Assembly: GCA_002453275.1 (NCBI GenBank)
Contig: DKGN01000145.1
Location: forward strand, 1 to 41,842
Direction: 5' to 3'
Source: Caryophanales bacterium UBA6769
Lineage (GTDB): Bacteria; Bacillota; Bacilli; Bacillales; UBA6769
DNA: 41,842 nt
This document shows, in pieces, positions 1-9,469 of this stretch. A program made the position numbers and the translations under genes. Each line of letters begins with the position of its first letter. Within the stretch, counting starts at the first letter, position 1. The notes under the pieces are model-generated. The model ran no database searches, had not been told where the DNA came from, and worked only from the letters and a program-made list of their open reading frames with translations.

Positions 1-23
1 GCCCATGCTGGGCGCACATTAAT

Positions 24-55
24 AAAGGGATGTTCTCTTCGAGAACATCCCTTTT
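24..55 (-). terminator. Rho-independent terminator after the UPF0182 gene
   Basis: A perfect 14-bp inverted repeat (AAAGGGATGTTCTC / GAGAACATCCCTTT) closes on a TTC loop just beyond the stop codon of the minus-strand UPF0182 gene. The stem ends in an A/T run on both sides, so it could also stop plus-strand transcription entering from outside the window. Confidence 0.85.
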
Positions 56-61
56 CCAATT

Positions 62-2839
62 TTATTCTGCCGATTCAGGCTTTGATTCGTCTTGACTAGA
101 GCGCCATTCTGAAAGTAATTCTTCTAATTTTTGCAACGCTTGCCCTGCTTCGACGTAGTTACCTGCTTTATTCGCTTCTTGATATTTGTTAAATGTTGTC
201 TCAATTTCTTGTAGCAATTCTTGCGGCACTTTTACTTTTGGCTCTTCTTGTTCTGGCACATCGTTACCTGGTTCCGCCTCACCAACTTCTTCTGGAGGAA
301 CTCGGTCTTCAATTAATGAAAGAAGTCGCTCTAGCGCCTGATCCAAAGTTGGCTCCATGACGATATAGTCTTGATACGAAACGATAATCCGCTTCACTTC
401 AGGCAATGCTGTTTTATTATTTGATTCGATATACATTGGTTCTACGTAAAGCAACGTATCCTCGATCGGAACAACGAGTAAATTACCACGTATCACTTTC
501 GAACCGCCTTGAGACCATAAATTAAGCTCTTGAGAAATAGCAGCATCTTGGTTAATTCTATTTTCAATTTGCTGAGGGCCATATATATTCCGCTGTTTAG
601 AATATTTGTACACGAACATCTCACCGTAATGATCACCATCGTTACGAACACCCATCCAGGCTGACATGTTTTGCTTTTTGTTCGGCGTATAAGGAGTCAT
701 TAAAATAAATTCTTCGTGTTCCGAGTCATCTAATTTCATCGTCACGTAATATGGCTCCATCTGAATGTCTTCTCCGTAATACTTCTCAGTTGGGATTTGC
801 CAAAAATCCTCACGATTATAAAACATTTCAAGATTTGTCATATGATACGCACGATACAGCTCTGCTTGCGTATTAAACAATTCTACCGGATAGCGGAAAT
901 GCTCACGAATATCCTCTGGTACGTCTGTCGTAAACAAATCTGGGAACATGTTTTGATAAGTTTTTGCGATTGGCTCTTCTGGTTCAATTAAGTAAAAAGT
1001 CACTTCTCCCGTATAAGCATCGACTGTAATTTTAATTGGATTACGAATATAGTTCGAGCGTTGACTACCAGGATCTGAGTACGGGTACCGATTCGTTTTC
1101 GTAAAGGCATCCATCATCCACACTAACGTTCCGTCATCACGGATGACAAGGTAAGCGTCTGGCTCAAATTCTAAAAACGGTGCAATTCGTTCAACTCGTT
1201 TATAAATGTTCCGTGTTTGTAACAGTTGACTTTCTTGATCCAATTGCTGTGAAACAACATACCGATGCGATTTTTCATCGAGTGCAAAGAGAAAGCGGTT
1301 TATCCCTTTGAGAGGAATTCCTGTTCTTTCTTCATACCGATGTGTTGCAGATTCTTCACTATCAGGAAAATCAAATTCGTCAATTTTAGAATTCACGACA
1401 ACAGAATGGTAATCATTTTCACCAAAATAAATTTGGGGACGCTCAATATCAATGCTACCTTCTGGCGGTAAATCTTTTACAATATATTGCGGTTGTCCTT
1501 CAGCCGTGATCGCATTCACATTACTCACTGCAACCCCGTAACCATGTGTATAACGAAGGTGCTTGTTCACCCAAGTCTGTGCACGATCTGGCAAGTTTTC
1601 CTGTGTTAATTCACGAGCTGATAAAAATACTTGCTGATATTCTCCGTCAATGTTGTAACGATCGATATCAACGTCTGTGAAATTATAATATGGTCGGAAT
1701 GTCTGGAGCTGATTGTACACTTCTTTTAGTGGACGAGTATCATTAATTCGTATGTTTGCGACTGTGTCTTCATTCTTTTTTAACATATCTGCAGTTAAGG
1801 AATCATTCACTTGCTTATCCTCAACCTTCACTTCATCGAGCGCGTATGCTTTACGCGTCATGTCGATGTTATGTGCCAAAAATGGTTCTTCTTTTGCCAG
1901 TTCGTTCGGTGAAACGACAAACGTTTGAACAACGACAGAAGCAGCTGTCCCAATGATAAATGTCCCGACAAATAGAGGAATTACAATTTTGACGAAAAAT
2001 GGTCTCCGTTGTACCGTCGCTAACACGAGTAACAGGGTAGAAAGAAGTGTCACGCCAACCATCACATAATCAAATGGGATGTTGACAAATTTATCTGTAA
2101 AACTAATCCCTTCAACGACTGACTCTTGAAACAAGTTCACGCTACTCGTTAATGTTTTTTCATATGGTGCTAGAAAAAACTTCACAGCGAGAACGAGACC
2201 GAATAAAATGACACTGACGATAAAGTGCCGTTGGGCACGACGCGAATGCTTGATGAACTCATGAACCGAGTATGAAATGAGCTTTACAACAATATTGGCA
2301 CCAAAGATAACGAGCAAGACACCAATAATAAAGTTCCACATCGGCAACGTGTAAACGAAAAACGACAAATCACGTCCAAAATAAGGGTCGCTTACGCCAA
2401 AAGGTACTTGATTAATAAACCCGAGGATTCGTTCCCAACCAATGCCTTTTACGATGGCACCACCGAGCAATCCAATGAAAAAAGAGACGACAATATTTAG
2501 CATCGTAAAAATTTTACGCCGTACAATAACATAAGGAAGTCTCTCATTTGGATAATCTTTCATGAAGGTTGCCCGAATATTAGTAAATAATAAGAATGTA
2601 CTAATAAAAAATAATAGGAAGCCTCCAACCCATAGACTAATCTGTGTCATGAACATCGTCATAAACACAGAACTGAATCCGAGATGGTCTGTCCATATAT
2701 AATTTGTCCAAATATTAACTGCGATACTACCAATAATTAGAGCGATCAATAAAATTCCCACTATTTTGCCGAGGTTTATTAGTTTTCGTGGCGGTTGTGG
2801 GAATTGGATTGTATCTCTTTGTTGATCATCAGACTTCAC
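62..2839 (-). CDS. UPF0182 family large membrane protein
   Basis: The 925-residue protein has an N-terminal third with about seven hydrophobic segments and a long C-terminal part rich in aromatic and acidic residues, ending in a Glu-rich, coiled-coil-like tail. Length and architecture fit the UPF0182 (COG1615) family, whose function is unknown. I chose the GTG at 2839 because AGAGGAG lies just upstream. The frame stays open 18 codons further, but that extension lacks a ribosome site. A strong terminator follows the stop codon. The gene stands alone on the minus strand. Family assignment is from overall architecture and recalled similarity; the biochemical role is unknown. Confidence 0.88.
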   Translation of the reverse strand: MKSDDQQRDTIQFPQPPRKLINLGKIVGILLIALIIGSIAVNIWTNYIWTDHLGFSSVFMTMFMTQISLWVGGFLLFFISTFLLFTNIRATFMKDYPNERLPYVIVRRKIFTMLNIVVSFFIGLLGGAIVKGIGWERILGFINQVPFGVSDPYFGRDLSFFVYTLPMWNFIIGVLLVIFGANIVVKLISYSVHEFIKHSRRAQRHFIVSVILFGLVLAVKFFLAPYEKTLTSSVNLFQESVVEGISFTDKFVNIPFDYVMVGVTLLSTLLLVLATVQRRPFFVKIVIPLFVGTFIIGTAASVVVQTFVVSPNELAKEEPFLAHNIDMTRKAYALDEVKVEDKQVNDSLTADMLKKNEDTVANIRINDTRPLKEVYNQLQTFRPYYNFTDVDIDRYNIDGEYQQVFLSARELTQENLPDRAQTWVNKHLRYTHGYGVAVSNVNAITAEGQPQYIVKDLPPEGSIDIERPQIYFGENDYHSVVVNSKIDEFDFPDSEESATHRYEERTGIPLKGINRFLFALDEKSHRYVVSQQLDQESQLLQTRNIYKRVERIAPFLEFEPDAYLVIRDDGTLVWMMDAFTKTNRYPYSDPGSQRSNYIRNPIKITVDAYTGEVTFYLIEPEEPIAKTYQNMFPDLFTTDVPEDIREHFRYPVELFNTQAELYRAYHMTNLEMFYNREDFWQIPTEKYYGEDIQMEPYYVTMKLDDSEHEEFILMTPYTPNKKQNMSAWMGVRNDGDHYGEMFVYKYSKQRNIYGPQQIENRINQDAAISQELNLWSQGGSKVIRGNLLVVPIEDTLLYVEPMYIESNNKTALPEVKRIIVSYQDYIVMEPTLDQALERLLSLIEDRVPPEEVGEAEPGNDVPEQEEPKVKVPQELLQEIETTFNKYQEANKAGNYVEAGQALQKLEELLSEWRSSQDESKPESAE

Positions 2840-2981
2840 ATAAAAGCTCCTCTCTAAATCTATGAAAATTAAGATTTTAAATAGACAATACACTCTTAGT
2901 ACTAGTTTAGAGAAAAAAAGGACCTATATCAATTGTTCACCTAAAATAAATAGAGCGGTTCATCAATTTGTTTCGCAATGT

Positions 2982-3662
2982 TCACTTTTGCTCATGTAAG
3001 GCATAAATTTTTTCAGGATTTGCCACCAAATCTTCTGTTATCTGAACTTGGCACGTCTTATTATTATTAATAAATTTAAAAACCCCATTGTTGAAATCCG
3101 TTCCAATTTCTTTATAAAAAATGCCTTTGTAGCAGGCGTCCTTTGATAATGTAAAGCTTAGGCGATAACTGTCCTGATCCTTTACTAAATAAGCACGAAC
3201 TCCTCGTTCAAAATGAACATCCTCCTTACCATTAATGGAACGGTCAATGGAGACGACATGCAGATCGACAAATGTCATTTCTCGTAATAAGACATTGATA
3301 AATGAACCTTTCGTAATTTCTTCCCAGCGGCTCTGTGCCGTTTGACCAATAATAATCTGTGTAATGTTGTATTTATGGGCAACGTCAGCGATCACCTTTT
3401 CAATTGGACGTTTTTCGTTATCATAGAGAAGAAATTCATCAATATTATCATGTTGTTCCCCAAGTTCCTGCCATCGTTCGATATAACCAGAGCGTTCCGC
3501 GTCAAATTCATCGTATGGTAAGGGATCGACCGTTAAAATGTATAAAGGGCAATCTAACATGCTGGCCATTTTTTGACCCCTTTTAATTAAGCGCTCACCA
3601 TTCGGACCGTAATAAACACAGACAAGTATACTTTCATCCATACGCCCTCTCTCTTTTTTCAT
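2982..3662 (-). CDS. Universal-stress-type protein resembling the KdpD Usp domain
   Basis: This 226-residue soluble protein begins with a beta strand (ESILVCVYYGP) and an alpha/beta nucleotide-binding-type fold. A stretch around residues 110-135 (IIIGQTAQSRWEEITKGSF) matches the signature of the Usp domain found in KdpD sensor kinases. No membrane, HisKA or ATPase domains follow, so it is a stand-alone domain of about 140 residues plus an unassigned C-terminal ~80 residues. The start used has AAAGGGTGA upstream; the in-frame ATG at 3641 also has a purine-rich site. It is transcribed divergently from the Mrp antiporter operon, which suggests, but does not prove, a role in cation or osmotic stress. 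Confidence 0.75.
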   Translation of the reverse strand: MKKERGRMDESILVCVYYGPNGERLIKRGQKMASMLDCPLYILTVDPLPYDEFDAERSGYIERWQELGEQHDNIDEFLLYDNEKRPIEKVIADVAHKYNITQIIIGQTAQSRWEEITKGSFINVLLREMTFVDLHVVSIDRSINGKEDVHFERGVRAYLVKDQDSYRLSFTLSKDACYKGIFYKEIGTDFNNGVFKFINNNKTCQVQITEDLVANPEKIYALHEQK

Positions 3663-4047
3663 GGCGCTCTCACCCTTTCACATTTTAATCAAGCTCGCAC
3701 ATGTGCAGTTGCCATTAAGTTAGTGTATAATTTACAAGGGAAAACTTACCGATTGACAAGCCCTTTGGCGAAGACAGAGGTTTAGTTGCACCTGTACTAT
3801 GAACCAAAAAACTAAAATCGCTACGAACAGTAGTACAAGGAAAACTTGCCAATCGCCAAGCATTTCTGACATAGTCAAAGGTAATGATACAAGGGATAAC
3901 CCTGTTTTCATCTACTTTTTTATAATTTATACCTATTTTAGACAAGCGTTCTACATCATTATGTAAACTTATTCAAGCATCTCGCTTATTGGCATCTAAT
4001 TATCTCGCTTGTCAGCAGTTGAGTCAAGCATTTGCGGAGGTTTCACG
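3663..4047. other. 385-base gene-poor gap upstream of mrpA
   Basis: I find no convincing gene here. It contains an imperfect 28-base direct repeat (3733-3761 and 3834-3861). A second pair of short direct repeats, ATCTCGCTT, lies at 3979-3987 and 4002-4010. A TATAAT hexamer sits at 3921-3926 without a good -35 partner. Two minus-strand open frames (to 3945 and to 3911) lack ribosome binding sites. The mrp promoter must lie in this gap but I cannot place it with confidence. Confidence 0.6.
3733..3861. repeat. Imperfect direct repeat pair in the mrpA upstream region
   Basis: Positions 3733-3761 and 3834-3861 are copies of a TACAAGG(G)AAAACTT... motif ending in CAAGC. They differ at four positions and by one inserted G. 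The intervening DNA is non-coding on present evidence. Whether the whole unit is repeated elsewhere in the genome cannot be seen from this window. Confidence 0.7.
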
Positions 4048-6450
4048 TTGTTTACGATAAGTATTGCAATCATTATTCCATTTTTAGCAGCCCTTTTCGT
4101 TCCATTTTTTAACAAAAGGGTGCCACGTATACATGTTGGTTGGTTCGTTCTTATCGTTCCAATTGGTTTGTTTATTACTCTTGCACGATACATTCCTGAG
4201 ATTGCAAGAGGAAATCGTTATCTCTATACATTTGACTGGATCCCAACTTATGGAATTCAATTTTCAACATATCTTGACGGGCTAAGCCTCATTTTTGGTC
4301 TTCTCATTACTGGGATGGGGAGTCTCGTAGTCCTTTATTCCATATATTATTTATCGACTCGTGAGTCTCTTCAACATTTTTATGTTTACTTGCTAATGTT
4401 TATGGGTGCGATGCTCGGTCTCGTATTATCAGATAATGTGATGGTCCTTTACTTGTTCTGGGAACTCACGAGCATTTCATCATTTTTGCTAATCGCGTTC
4501 TGGTTTTATCGAAAAAAGTCAAGATATGGTGCGCAAAAATCGTTACTCATTACGGTAACCGGTGGCGTTGCGATGCTCGCTGGTTTTATTATGCTTTACA
4601 GTATGATGGGAACATTTAGCATTCGTGAAATGGTGTCCTCTATTCACCTTTATACGAGTCATGAGTTGTTTATCCCTGCATTGCTGCTCATTTTACTTGG
4701 CGCTTTTACAAAATCAGTCCAATTTCCTTTCCATATTTGGCTTCCTGATGCAATGGAAGCCCCAACACCTGTTAGTGCTTATTTGCATTCTGCGACAATG
4801 GTTAAAGCCGGTCTCTATTTAGTTGCCCGCTTCACTCCCATTTTTGGTACGGAGCCGATGTGGCTTTGGATTGTGAGTACGGTTGGACTTCTCACTTTAT
4901 TTTGGGGATCGTTTACAGCTGTACGTCAAACCGACTTAAAAGCCTTACTCGCTTACTCAACGATTAGCCAGCTCGGTCTCATTATGTGTTTACTCGGCAT
5001 TGGGTCTGTGACGTATGTGCTCGATTTTGAACCGTCATCGATTATTTACACACAAGCAACATTCGCTGCCTTTTTTCATCTCATTAATCATTCAACCTTT
5101 AAAGGTGCCCTGTTTATGGTTATTGGGATTATTGACCATACACTTGGAACCCGTGACGTCCGTCGTCTTGGTGGATTAATGGCGATCATGCCGGTTACAT
5201 TTACAATCGCACTCATTGGAAGCTTCTCAATGGCAGGTCTACCACCTTTTAATGGTTTTTTAAGTAAAGAAATGTTTTTCTCATCTATTTTACATATTCG
5301 TGAGCTTGATTTGTTTTCAATTCATACGATCTTTCCATTTGTCGCTTGGTTCGCAAGTGTGCTCACATTCGTCTATTGTATGATTATCGTGTTTCGAACG
5401 TTCCTTGGTAAACATCAGCCGAAAAAGATCGACCGCCCTGCAGTAGAAGCTTCACCCGGTATCATTATCGCTCCAGCTCTATTATCTGGATTAATTATTG
5501 TCATCTTCTTCTTCCCAAATGTTGTCAGTGAGGCGTTGTTGCATCCGACTTTGGCGGGTCTATATGAACCGTTAGCACATTCAGTTGCTCTGACACCACA
5601 AATTACAGCTTGGCACGGCTGGAATCCAGAATTACTTATGACGATCGGTGTCATCATGGTAGGAACGATTCTTTATTTATCTTTCCGTTATTGGAGTAAA
5701 GTTTATACATTGTTTCCAGAGCGGTTGTCGTTGGATGCCCTTTATAATCACACAATCGAGCGAGTCGAGAAACGTTCATCACGCATAACCAAATTTTACA
5801 TGACAGGATCGCTCAGAGATTACTTTGCCTACATAATGCTATTTTTTGTCATTACGACTGGAGGTAGCTTGCTTTTTACGCAGACATTTTCATTAGATTT
5901 GTCTAAAGATGCGCCAATTCAAATGTATGAATGGGTTCTTATTATTGTAATGATGGTCGCTGGTATTGCTATTTTATTTGCGAAATCTCGGTTAACTGCG
6001 ATTTTATTGAATGGGGTACTCGGGTTTTCCATTGCCGCCCTTTTCGTTTTATTTCGAGCGCCAGATTTAGCGTTAACACAACTCGTCGTTGAGTCAGTTA
6101 CGACTGCTTTGTTTTTGCTTTGCTTTTACTTTTTGCCTGAATTCAAACAGAAAAAAACGAAGCCGACGTTCCGATTGTCGAACGCGATTATCGCTATCTC
6201 CGTTGGATTCGTATTCATACTCGTTGCCCTAACGGTCAAAAGTAACCGCTTGTTTCCAACGATTGCTAATTACTTTGAAAATGCCTATGAACTTGCCTAT
6301 TCTCTTAATATTGTGAACGCAATTTTAGGCGACTTTCGTGCGTTTGATACGATGCTTGAAGTTGTCGTACTGTTCTTAGCTGGAATTGGTGTCTATACGT
6401 TAATTAAGCTAAAGAGAGGAAGGAGTTCGCAGAACATTGAAGATCAATGA
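4048..6450 (+). CDS. mrpA: Na+/H+ antiporter subunit A
   Basis: MrpA is the large subunit of the multi-subunit Na+/H+ antiporter that exchanges cytoplasmic Na+ for external H+ and is central to pH homeostasis in alkaliphiles. The 800-residue protein is almost entirely membrane-spanning. It carries the NuoL-like antiporter core (about residues 60-480, including FWELTSISSFLLI and PFHIWLPDAMEAPTPVSA) and the extra C-terminal transmembrane part typical of MrpA. The TTG at 4048 is preferred because GGAGG sits 7 bases upstream; a start further upstream would add a polar leader not seen in the family. The stop overlaps mrpB by 14 bases. Confidence 0.95.
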   Translation: MFTISIAIIIPFLAALFVPFFNKRVPRIHVGWFVLIVPIGLFITLARYIPEIARGNRYLYTFDWIPTYGIQFSTYLDGLSLIFGLLITGMGSLVVLYSIYYLSTRESLQHFYVYLLMFMGAMLGLVLSDNVMVLYLFWELTSISSFLLIAFWFYRKKSRYGAQKSLLITVTGGVAMLAGFIMLYSMMGTFSIREMVSSIHLYTSHELFIPALLLILLGAFTKSVQFPFHIWLPDAMEAPTPVSAYLHSATMVKAGLYLVARFTPIFGTEPMWLWIVSTVGLLTLFWGSFTAVRQTDLKALLAYSTISQLGLIMCLLGIGSVTYVLDFEPSSIIYTQATFAAFFHLINHSTFKGALFMVIGIIDHTLGTRDVRRLGGLMAIMPVTFTIALIGSFSMAGLPPFNGFLSKEMFFSSILHIRELDLFSIHTIFPFVAWFASVLTFVYCMIIVFRTFLGKHQPKKIDRPAVEASPGIIIAPALLSGLIIVIFFFPNVVSEALLHPTLAGLYEPLAHSVALTPQITAWHGWNPELLMTIGVIMVGTILYLSFRYWSKVYTLFPERLSLDALYNHTIERVEKRSSRITKFYMTGSLRDYFAYIMLFFVITTGGSLLFTQTFSLDLSKDAPIQMYEWVLIIVMMVAGIAILFAKSRLTAILLNGVLGFSIAALFVLFRAPDLALTQLVVESVTTALFLLCFYFLPEFKQKKTKPTFRLSNAIIAISVGFVFILVALTVKSNRLFPTIANYFENAYELAYSLNIVNAILGDFRAFDTMLEVVVLFLAGIGVYTLIKLKRGRSSQNIEDQ

Positions 6451-6859
6451 CGTCATTTTACAAACTGTTGCAAAAGTCGTTGTTTTCATCATTTTAACAC
6501 TCGGTGTCTACTTATTTTTATCCGGACATAACAATCCTGGTGGTGGCTTCGTTGGAGGTCTCGTTCTCGCTTCTGCACTCGTTCTTCTTTACTTAGCTTT
6601 TGACATTGAAACAGTCCATAAAGGATTGCCATTTGACTTTAAATTAATTGCCGCTTTTGGTACTTTGTTAGCGGTCTCGACAGGGCTCGGGTCTCTGTTC
6701 TTCGACGCCCCCTTTTTAAATCAAACATTGCTTAGTTTCTCCGTTCCACTTTTTGGCGAATTTGAGTTTTCAACGGTAACCATTTTTGAAGCGGGTGTGG
6801 CACTTGCTGTAGTTGGTGTTGTCATTACGATTATTTTAAGCATTAGCGAGGATGTATAG
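6437..6859 (+). CDS. mrpB: Na+/H+ antiporter subunit B
   Basis: MrpB (140 residues) is a small four-helix membrane subunit of the Mrp complex. The family-typical stretch SGHNNPGGGFVGGLVLA is at residues 28-44. The gene begins at TTG 6437 inside the end of mrpA, with AGGAG about 11 bases upstream, so the two are probably translationally coupled. The alternative internal starts would cut the first helix. Next gene mrpC starts 3 bases after the stop. Confidence 0.93.
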   Translation: MKINDVILQTVAKVVVFIILTLGVYLFLSGHNNPGGGFVGGLVLASALVLLYLAFDIETVHKGLPFDFKLIAAFGTLLAVSTGLGSLFFDAPFLNQTLLSFSVPLFGEFEFSTVTIFEAGVALAVVGVVITIILSISEDV

Positions 6860-6862
6860 TGT

Positions 6863-7201
6863 ATGGAGACGTTAATTATCATTTTAGCAGGCATATTAGT
6901 GATGGTTGCGACGTATTTGCTACTTTCGAGAACTTTTCTCCAAATTATTCTTGGCACGGCGATTCTGTCCCACGCAGTTCATTTATTACTGATGACGATG
7001 GGTGGATTAAAAACAGGAGCTGTTCCCCTTTTAGGAGAAAAAGCAAAGGCTTATACCGATGCATTGCCACAGGCTCTTATTTTAACCGCGATTGTCATTA
7101 GTTTCGGAGTAACAGCCTTCATTCTTGTGCTCGCTTATCGGGCTTATCAGGAGCTAGGGACCGACGACTTACAACGTTTAAGAGGAGTAGACGATGAATA
7201 A
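6863..7201 (+). CDS. mrpC: Na+/H+ antiporter subunit C
   Basis: MrpC (112 residues) is the NuoK-like subunit with three transmembrane helices. The middle region GTAILSHAVHLLLMTMGGL and the PLPQALILTAIVI-like stretch (here DALPQALILTAIVISFG) are characteristic of the MrpC/NuoK family. The ATG at 6863 lies 3 bases beyond the mrpB stop and GAGGAT provides the ribosome site. Its 3' end overlaps mrpD by 8 bases. Confidence 0.94.
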   Translation: METLIIILAGILVMVATYLLLSRTFLQIILGTAILSHAVHLLLMTMGGLKTGAVPLLGEKAKAYTDALPQALILTAIVISFGVTAFILVLAYRAYQELGTDDLQRLRGVDDE

Positions 7202-8672
7202 CATAATTGCATTACCGATGATCATTCCACTCTTAATAGGCATTATTCTCGTCTTTTTTCGCCGCTTTATTCGACTCCAACGATGGGTAAGCTTCGCTAC
7301 GGCAGTGACGCTCGTCATCATAAGCGCCTACATTCTTAATCTTATTCAAAATAATGGCATTCTTCGGCTTGACTTTGGTGGTTGGGTTCCCCCGTATGGT
7401 ATCTTGTTTGTCGCCGATTCGTTCGCCACGCTACTCGTATTGACAACAAGCCTTGTGACCGCTATTTGTTTGCTGTATGCCTTTCATTCAATCGGCGAAG
7501 CACGGGAAAAAATGTACTTTTACCCGTTTGTCTTGTTTTTAGTTGCAGGTGTCAACGGTTCGTTTTTGACAGGGGATCTATTTAACCTGTTCGTTTGCTT
7601 TGAAGTTATGTTAGTTGCTTCGTACGTACTCGTCACATTAGGTGGAAAGAAAATCCAATTGAGGGAATCGTTTAAGTATGTTGCAATCAACATCGTGTCT
7701 TCTTGGTTTTTTCTCGTGGCAATTGCGTATTTATACGGAACAACAGGAACGTTGAACCTTGCGCATTTATCTGAGCGAATTGCTGAAGTCGGTCAAGGAC
7801 CGTTACTCACAACAATTAGCATTTTGTTTTTAATTGTCTTTAGCTTGAAGGCGGGGCTCGTTCTTTACTTTTGGTTACCTGGCTCGTACAGTACAGCCCC
7901 TACTCCTGTTGCTGCACTATTCGGAGCGCTTCTTACGAAAGTCGGAATTTATGCGCTCTTTCGGGTGTTCACCTTGCTCTTTTATCATGAGCCGTCAATC
8001 ACCCATACACTCATTGCAGTGATGGCAGGGATTACGTTGATTGGAGGAAGTATCGGAGCAATTGCCTATCAAAACATTCGGAAAATCGTATCGTATAATG
8101 TCATCATTACAGTCGGCTTTATCCTTGTTGGTCTAGCCGCTTCAACTTCGATTGGTTTTGAAGGGTCTATTTACTACTTTATTCATGATATGGTTGTCAA
8201 GGCGCTCTTATTTTTGCTTGCTGGAACGATCATAGCGTTAACAGGTACTGCAAAAATTGACCGTATGAGTGGACTTATTCGCAACTACCCTACTTTAGGT
8301 TGGTTATTTTTTATTACGATGTTAGCCCTCGTCGGTGTCCCACCCCTGAGTGGTTTTATCGGAAAAATCTTAGTCGGGCAAGGGGCCATTGAAGCAGGCT
8401 CGTATATTCTACTTGCACTTGCATTTATTTCAAGTTTGTTCGTCTTGTATTCATTACTACGCATCTTTCTCAACTGTTTTTGGGGTGAGACAATCATTAG
8501 TAAGGAAGACAAAGTACCATTGAAAAAGAGCTTGCTCGTCCCGTCCCTACTGCTAACAGCTCTTTCCGTTGGGATCGGTGTTGCCCCAGAAGCAATCGCA
8601 CCTTATATACAAGATGCGGCAAACACATTAACAAATCCAGAGCTTTATATCGATGCCGTTATGAACGATTAA
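7194..8672 (+). CDS. mrpD: Na+/H+ antiporter subunit D
   Basis: MrpD (492 residues) is the second NuoL/M/N-like proton-channel subunit. About fourteen hydrophobic segments are present. The antiporter-family landmarks DLFNLFVCFEVMLVASYVL (around 127-145) and the KAGLVLYFWLPGSYSTAPTP region (around 222-240) are present; these hold the conserved membrane-embedded Glu and Lys. The start overlaps mrpC and uses GGAGTAG as ribosome site. Its stop codon lies within a near-palindrome (8669-8688) also seen at 37713-37732. Confidence 0.95.
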   Translation: MNNIIALPMIIPLLIGIILVFFRRFIRLQRWVSFATAVTLVIISAYILNLIQNNGILRLDFGGWVPPYGILFVADSFATLLVLTTSLVTAICLLYAFHSIGEAREKMYFYPFVLFLVAGVNGSFLTGDLFNLFVCFEVMLVASYVLVTLGGKKIQLRESFKYVAINIVSSWFFLVAIAYLYGTTGTLNLAHLSERIAEVGQGPLLTTISILFLIVFSLKAGLVLYFWLPGSYSTAPTPVAALFGALLTKVGIYALFRVFTLLFYHEPSITHTLIAVMAGITLIGGSIGAIAYQNIRKIVSYNVIITVGFILVGLAASTSIGFEGSIYYFIHDMVVKALLFLLAGTIIALTGTAKIDRMSGLIRNYPTLGWLFFITMLALVGVPPLSGFIGKILVGQGAIEAGSYILLALAFISSLFVLYSLLRIFLNCFWGETIISKEDKVPLKKSLLVPSLLLTALSVGIGVAPEAIAPYIQDAANTLTNPELYIDAVMND

Positions 8673-8688
8673 TTAAACGTTTGATTAA
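8669..8688. repeat. Near-palindromic 20-mer between mrpD and mrpE
   Basis: The sequence TTAATTAAACGTTTGATTAA overlaps the mrpD stop codon. It differs by a single base from the perfect palindrome at 37713-37732. It could be a regulator binding site or a weak RNA hairpin; no poly-T tract follows. Confidence 0.55.
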
Positions 8689-8702
8689 GAGAGGTGAGAG
8701 TC

Positions 8703-9185
8703 TTGCCTGCACAATTTTTACTTAATGTCTTAATTGCATTTTTGTGGATGTTTCTTAATGATGAAGATGAAATTCGGTTTACGACCTTTTTAACTGGGTT
8801 CGTTATCGGGATGTTTATTGTTTTTTTCATGCATCGATTTTTCGGCCAACAATTTTATTTGCGTCGTCTCATTATGACAGCGAGACTCATACTCATTTTC
8901 ATTTCTGAGATTCTTCAATCGAGCGTTCTTGTTCTTAAACAAATTTTAACTCCGAAGCTTAAATTAACACCTGGAATTATTACATATAAAACAGAGTTGG
9001 AAAGTGACGGGGAAGTGACGACTCTTGCGATGCTACTAACCTTAACCCCGGGGTCTGTCGTGATGGAGGTTTCACCGGAAGGGAATGTCTTTTACATTCA
9101 TGCAATCGATGTTGAAAATTCTCGAGAGGCTTTATACAGTTCTTTAAAACGCTTCGAAAAAGCAATCATGGAGGTGACGCGCTAA
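8703..9185 (+). CDS. mrpE: Na+/H+ antiporter subunit E
   Basis: MrpE (160 residues) has N-terminal membrane helices, starting with the family-typical NVLIAFLWMFLND, and a cytoplasmic C-terminal domain containing the TLTPGSVVMEV motif of this family. I prefer TTG 8703, which has GAGGTGA just upstream, over GTG 8694, which overlaps that same ribosome site. The stop shares one base with the mrpF start. It acts within the Mrp complex, where MrpE is known to be needed for full activity. Confidence 0.93.
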   Translation: MPAQFLLNVLIAFLWMFLNDEDEIRFTTFLTGFVIGMFIVFFMHRFFGQQFYLRRLIMTARLILIFISEILQSSVLVLKQILTPKLKLTPGIITYKTELESDGEVTTLAMLLTLTPGSVVMEVSPEGNVFYIHAIDVENSREALYSSLKRFEKAIMEVTR

Positions 9186-9469
9186 TGATCAAAGTGATGA
9201 TGAGCACATCTCTCGTTCTCTTTGCGATTGCCATTGCTGTATCGCTCTATCGAATTATCCGCGGTCCGTCGTTACCCGATCGAGTGTTAGCGATGGATTT
9301 AGTCGGGGTAAATCTCGTTTCTGGCATTGCCATCTTTTCAATTTTGTTAAATACGAAAGCGTTCTTTGATGTGATCCTGCTCATTGGGATTCTTGCCTTC
9401 ATTAGTACAATTGCCTTCGCAAAGTTTATTGAAAGAGGTGTCATAATTGAGTATAAAAGAGATCGCTGA
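9185..9469 (+). CDS. mrpF: Na+/H+ antiporter subunit F
   Basis: MrpF is a 94-residue subunit with three transmembrane helices. The RIIRGPSLPDRVLAMDLVGV stretch (residues 23-42) is diagnostic for the MrpF/PhaF family. The ATG overlaps the mrpE stop by one base and GGAGGTGAC lies just upstream inside mrpE. The 3' end overlaps mrpG by 23 bases. Confidence 0.94.
   Translation: MIKVMMSTSLVLFAIAIAVSLYRIIRGPSLPDRVLAMDLVGVNLVSGIAIFSILLNTKAFFDVILLIGILAFISTIAFAKFIERGVIIEYKRDR

Noticed and set aside
3715..3945. 76-codon minus-strand open frame upstream of mrpA, and an overlapping 59-codon frame at 3732-3911
   Set aside because: Neither has a ribosome binding site, and the sequence contains an imperfect direct repeat that better explains the open frames.
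6859..7101. Alternative frame overlapping mrpC
   Set aside because: mrpC in the other frame matches the family from end to end; this frame matches nothing and has odd composition.
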